Below are positions 63,334 through 64,000 of a DNA stretch of 64,000 bases, piece after piece. The stretch is taken from assembly GCA_900469345.1 (NCBI GenBank), contig UBWZ01000002.1:673579-737578 (forward strand), in the 5' to 3' direction. Position numbers and translations under genes: made by a program. The notes under the pieces are model-generated. The model saw only the letters and a program-made list of their open reading frames with translations, ran no database searches and was not told the origin of the DNA. Source of the DNA: Hyphomicrobiales bacterium (GTDB lineage Bacteria; Pseudomonadota; Alphaproteobacteria; Rhizobiales; Rhizobiaceae). The first letter of the stretch is position 1. Every line of letters starts with the position of its first letter.

Positions 63334-64000
63334 TCACACCGTCAGGTGACGCCTTGCTTCCGCCGTATCTAGGCTTTCAGCGGCTCCTTGATGCACAATC
63401 TCGCCACGATCCATGATGTAGACCTGGTCTGCGAGTTCGCGGCAGAAATCCAGGTACTGCTCGACGAGCAGGATCGCCATGCCCGTGGTATCCCGCAGAT
63501 AGCGGATGGCCCGGCCGATGTCCTTGATGATCGATGGCTGGATCCCCTCGGTCGGCTCGTCCAGCACCAGGATCCTGGGGCGCGTGACGAGCGCGCGGCC
63601 GATCGCTAGCTGCTGTTGCTGGCCGCCGGAGAGATCGCCGCCGCGCCGGCCGAGCATGGATTTCAGCACAGGAAATAGCGTGAAGATATCGTCGGGAATG
63701 AACTTGTCCTTGCGGGCAAGCGGCGCGTAACCGCTCTGCAGGTTCTCCTGCACCGTCAGCAGCGGAAAGATCTCGCGGCCCTGCGGCACATAGCCGATGC
63801 CGTGCCGGGCGCGCGCATAGGGCGGCATCCCGTTCAACGTTTCGTCCTGGAAGCTGATCGTGCCGGCCGAAATCGCGTGCTGGCCGGTGACCGCGCGCAG
63901 CAGCGAACTCTTGCCGACGCCGTTGCGCCCGAGCACGCAGGTGATCTTGCCCATCTCGGCGGTGATCGACACGCCGCGCAGGGCCTGCGCCGCGCCGTAG
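63334..64000 (-). CDS. urtE: Urea ABC transporter ATP-binding protein UrtE (5' end outside window)
   Basis: A branched-chain-type ABC ATPase whose first residues lie beyond the right window edge; the frame is open to 64000 (YGAAQALRGVSITAEMG is the first visible part). Walker A GRNGVGKSS, signature LSGGQQQQLAIGRAL, Walker B ILVLDEPTEGIQPSIIKDIG and the H-loop region ILLVEQYLDFCRELAD are complete. The GIQPSIIKDIG sequence is typical of UrtE. The position upstream of urease genes supports urea import. Partial gene. Confidence 0.92.
   Translation of the reverse strand, partial: YGAAQALRGVSITAEMGKITCVLGRNGVGKSSLLRAVTGQHAISAGTISFQDETLNGMPPYARARHGIGYVPQGREIFPLLTVQENLQSGYAPLARKDKFIPDDIFTLFPVLKSMLGRRGGDLSGGQQQQLAIGRALVTRPRILVLDEPTEGIQPSIIKDIGRAIRYLRDTTGMAILLVEQYLDFCRELADQVYIMDRGEIVHQGAAESLDTAEARRHLTV

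Noticed and set aside
1-64000. CRISPR array, prophage or insertion sequence
   Set aside because: No regularly spaced direct repeats, transposase, integrase or terminal inverted repeats were found in reading the window.

Overview
The window reads as a chromosomal segment of an alphaproteobacterium of the order Rhizobiales, most likely family Rhizobiaceae. Support: high GC with strong GC3; a 14-subunit rhizobial nuo operon continuing into birA, rnj, mce, a DUF1467 gene and proS; a divergent gstI/glnII pair (eukaryote-type glutamine synthetase II); and a urease operon with the interspersed small ORFs known from rhizobia. The genus cannot be fixed from sequence alone. No IS element, prophage, rRNA or CRISPR array was seen.

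Layout. 1-21131 (all minus): respiratory complex I nuoA to nuoN, with three extra small genes between subunits, then biotin ligase, RNase J, methylmalonyl-CoA epimerase, a small membrane protein, a bidirectional terminator, and prolyl-tRNA synthetase. 21464-22015: two tandem tRNA-Asp genes (minus) and a divergent tRNA-Val. 22171-29272: a KpsC-like Kdo transferase, a PiT phosphate transporter, a CPA1-type Na+/H+ antiporter, tRNA-Gln, a truncated hemoglobin and small conserved proteins. 29486-49569: reductive pyrimidine catabolism (preT, preA, RutR-like repressor, N-carbamoyl-beta-alanine amidohydrolase, dihydropyrimidinase, cupin and an NMT1/THI5-type ABC importer). This region is split by about 8 kb holding a three-gene cassette of unknown function (32201-34547), a chemoreceptor, a LysE exporter, an AraC regulator and gstI/glnII. 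49828-55271: an RND efflux pair and a Crp/Fnr regulator. 55410-64000 (minus): urease genes ureDABCEFG with extra ORFs, a secreted PHB-depolymerase-like esterase, and the cut 3' part of urtE of the urea ABC importer.

How they work together. The right half is largely nitrogen scavenging: import and hydrolysis of urea, import and stepwise degradation of pyrimidines to beta-amino acids, CO2 and ammonia, and ammonia capture by GlnII. A textbook sigma-54 promoter lies in front of glnII. RutR-box-like operators lie upstream of preT and between rutR and the amidohydrolase gene, and they tie the two split parts of the pyrimidine regulon together.

The best candidates for something undescribed are the translationally coupled three-gene cassette at 32201-34547 (a protein with an ADP-ribosyltransferase-like pattern, an all-helical protein, and a membrane-tethered receiver-like protein) and the small genes inside the nuo operon, including a 40-codon ORF at 16875-16997 with a good ribosome binding site.
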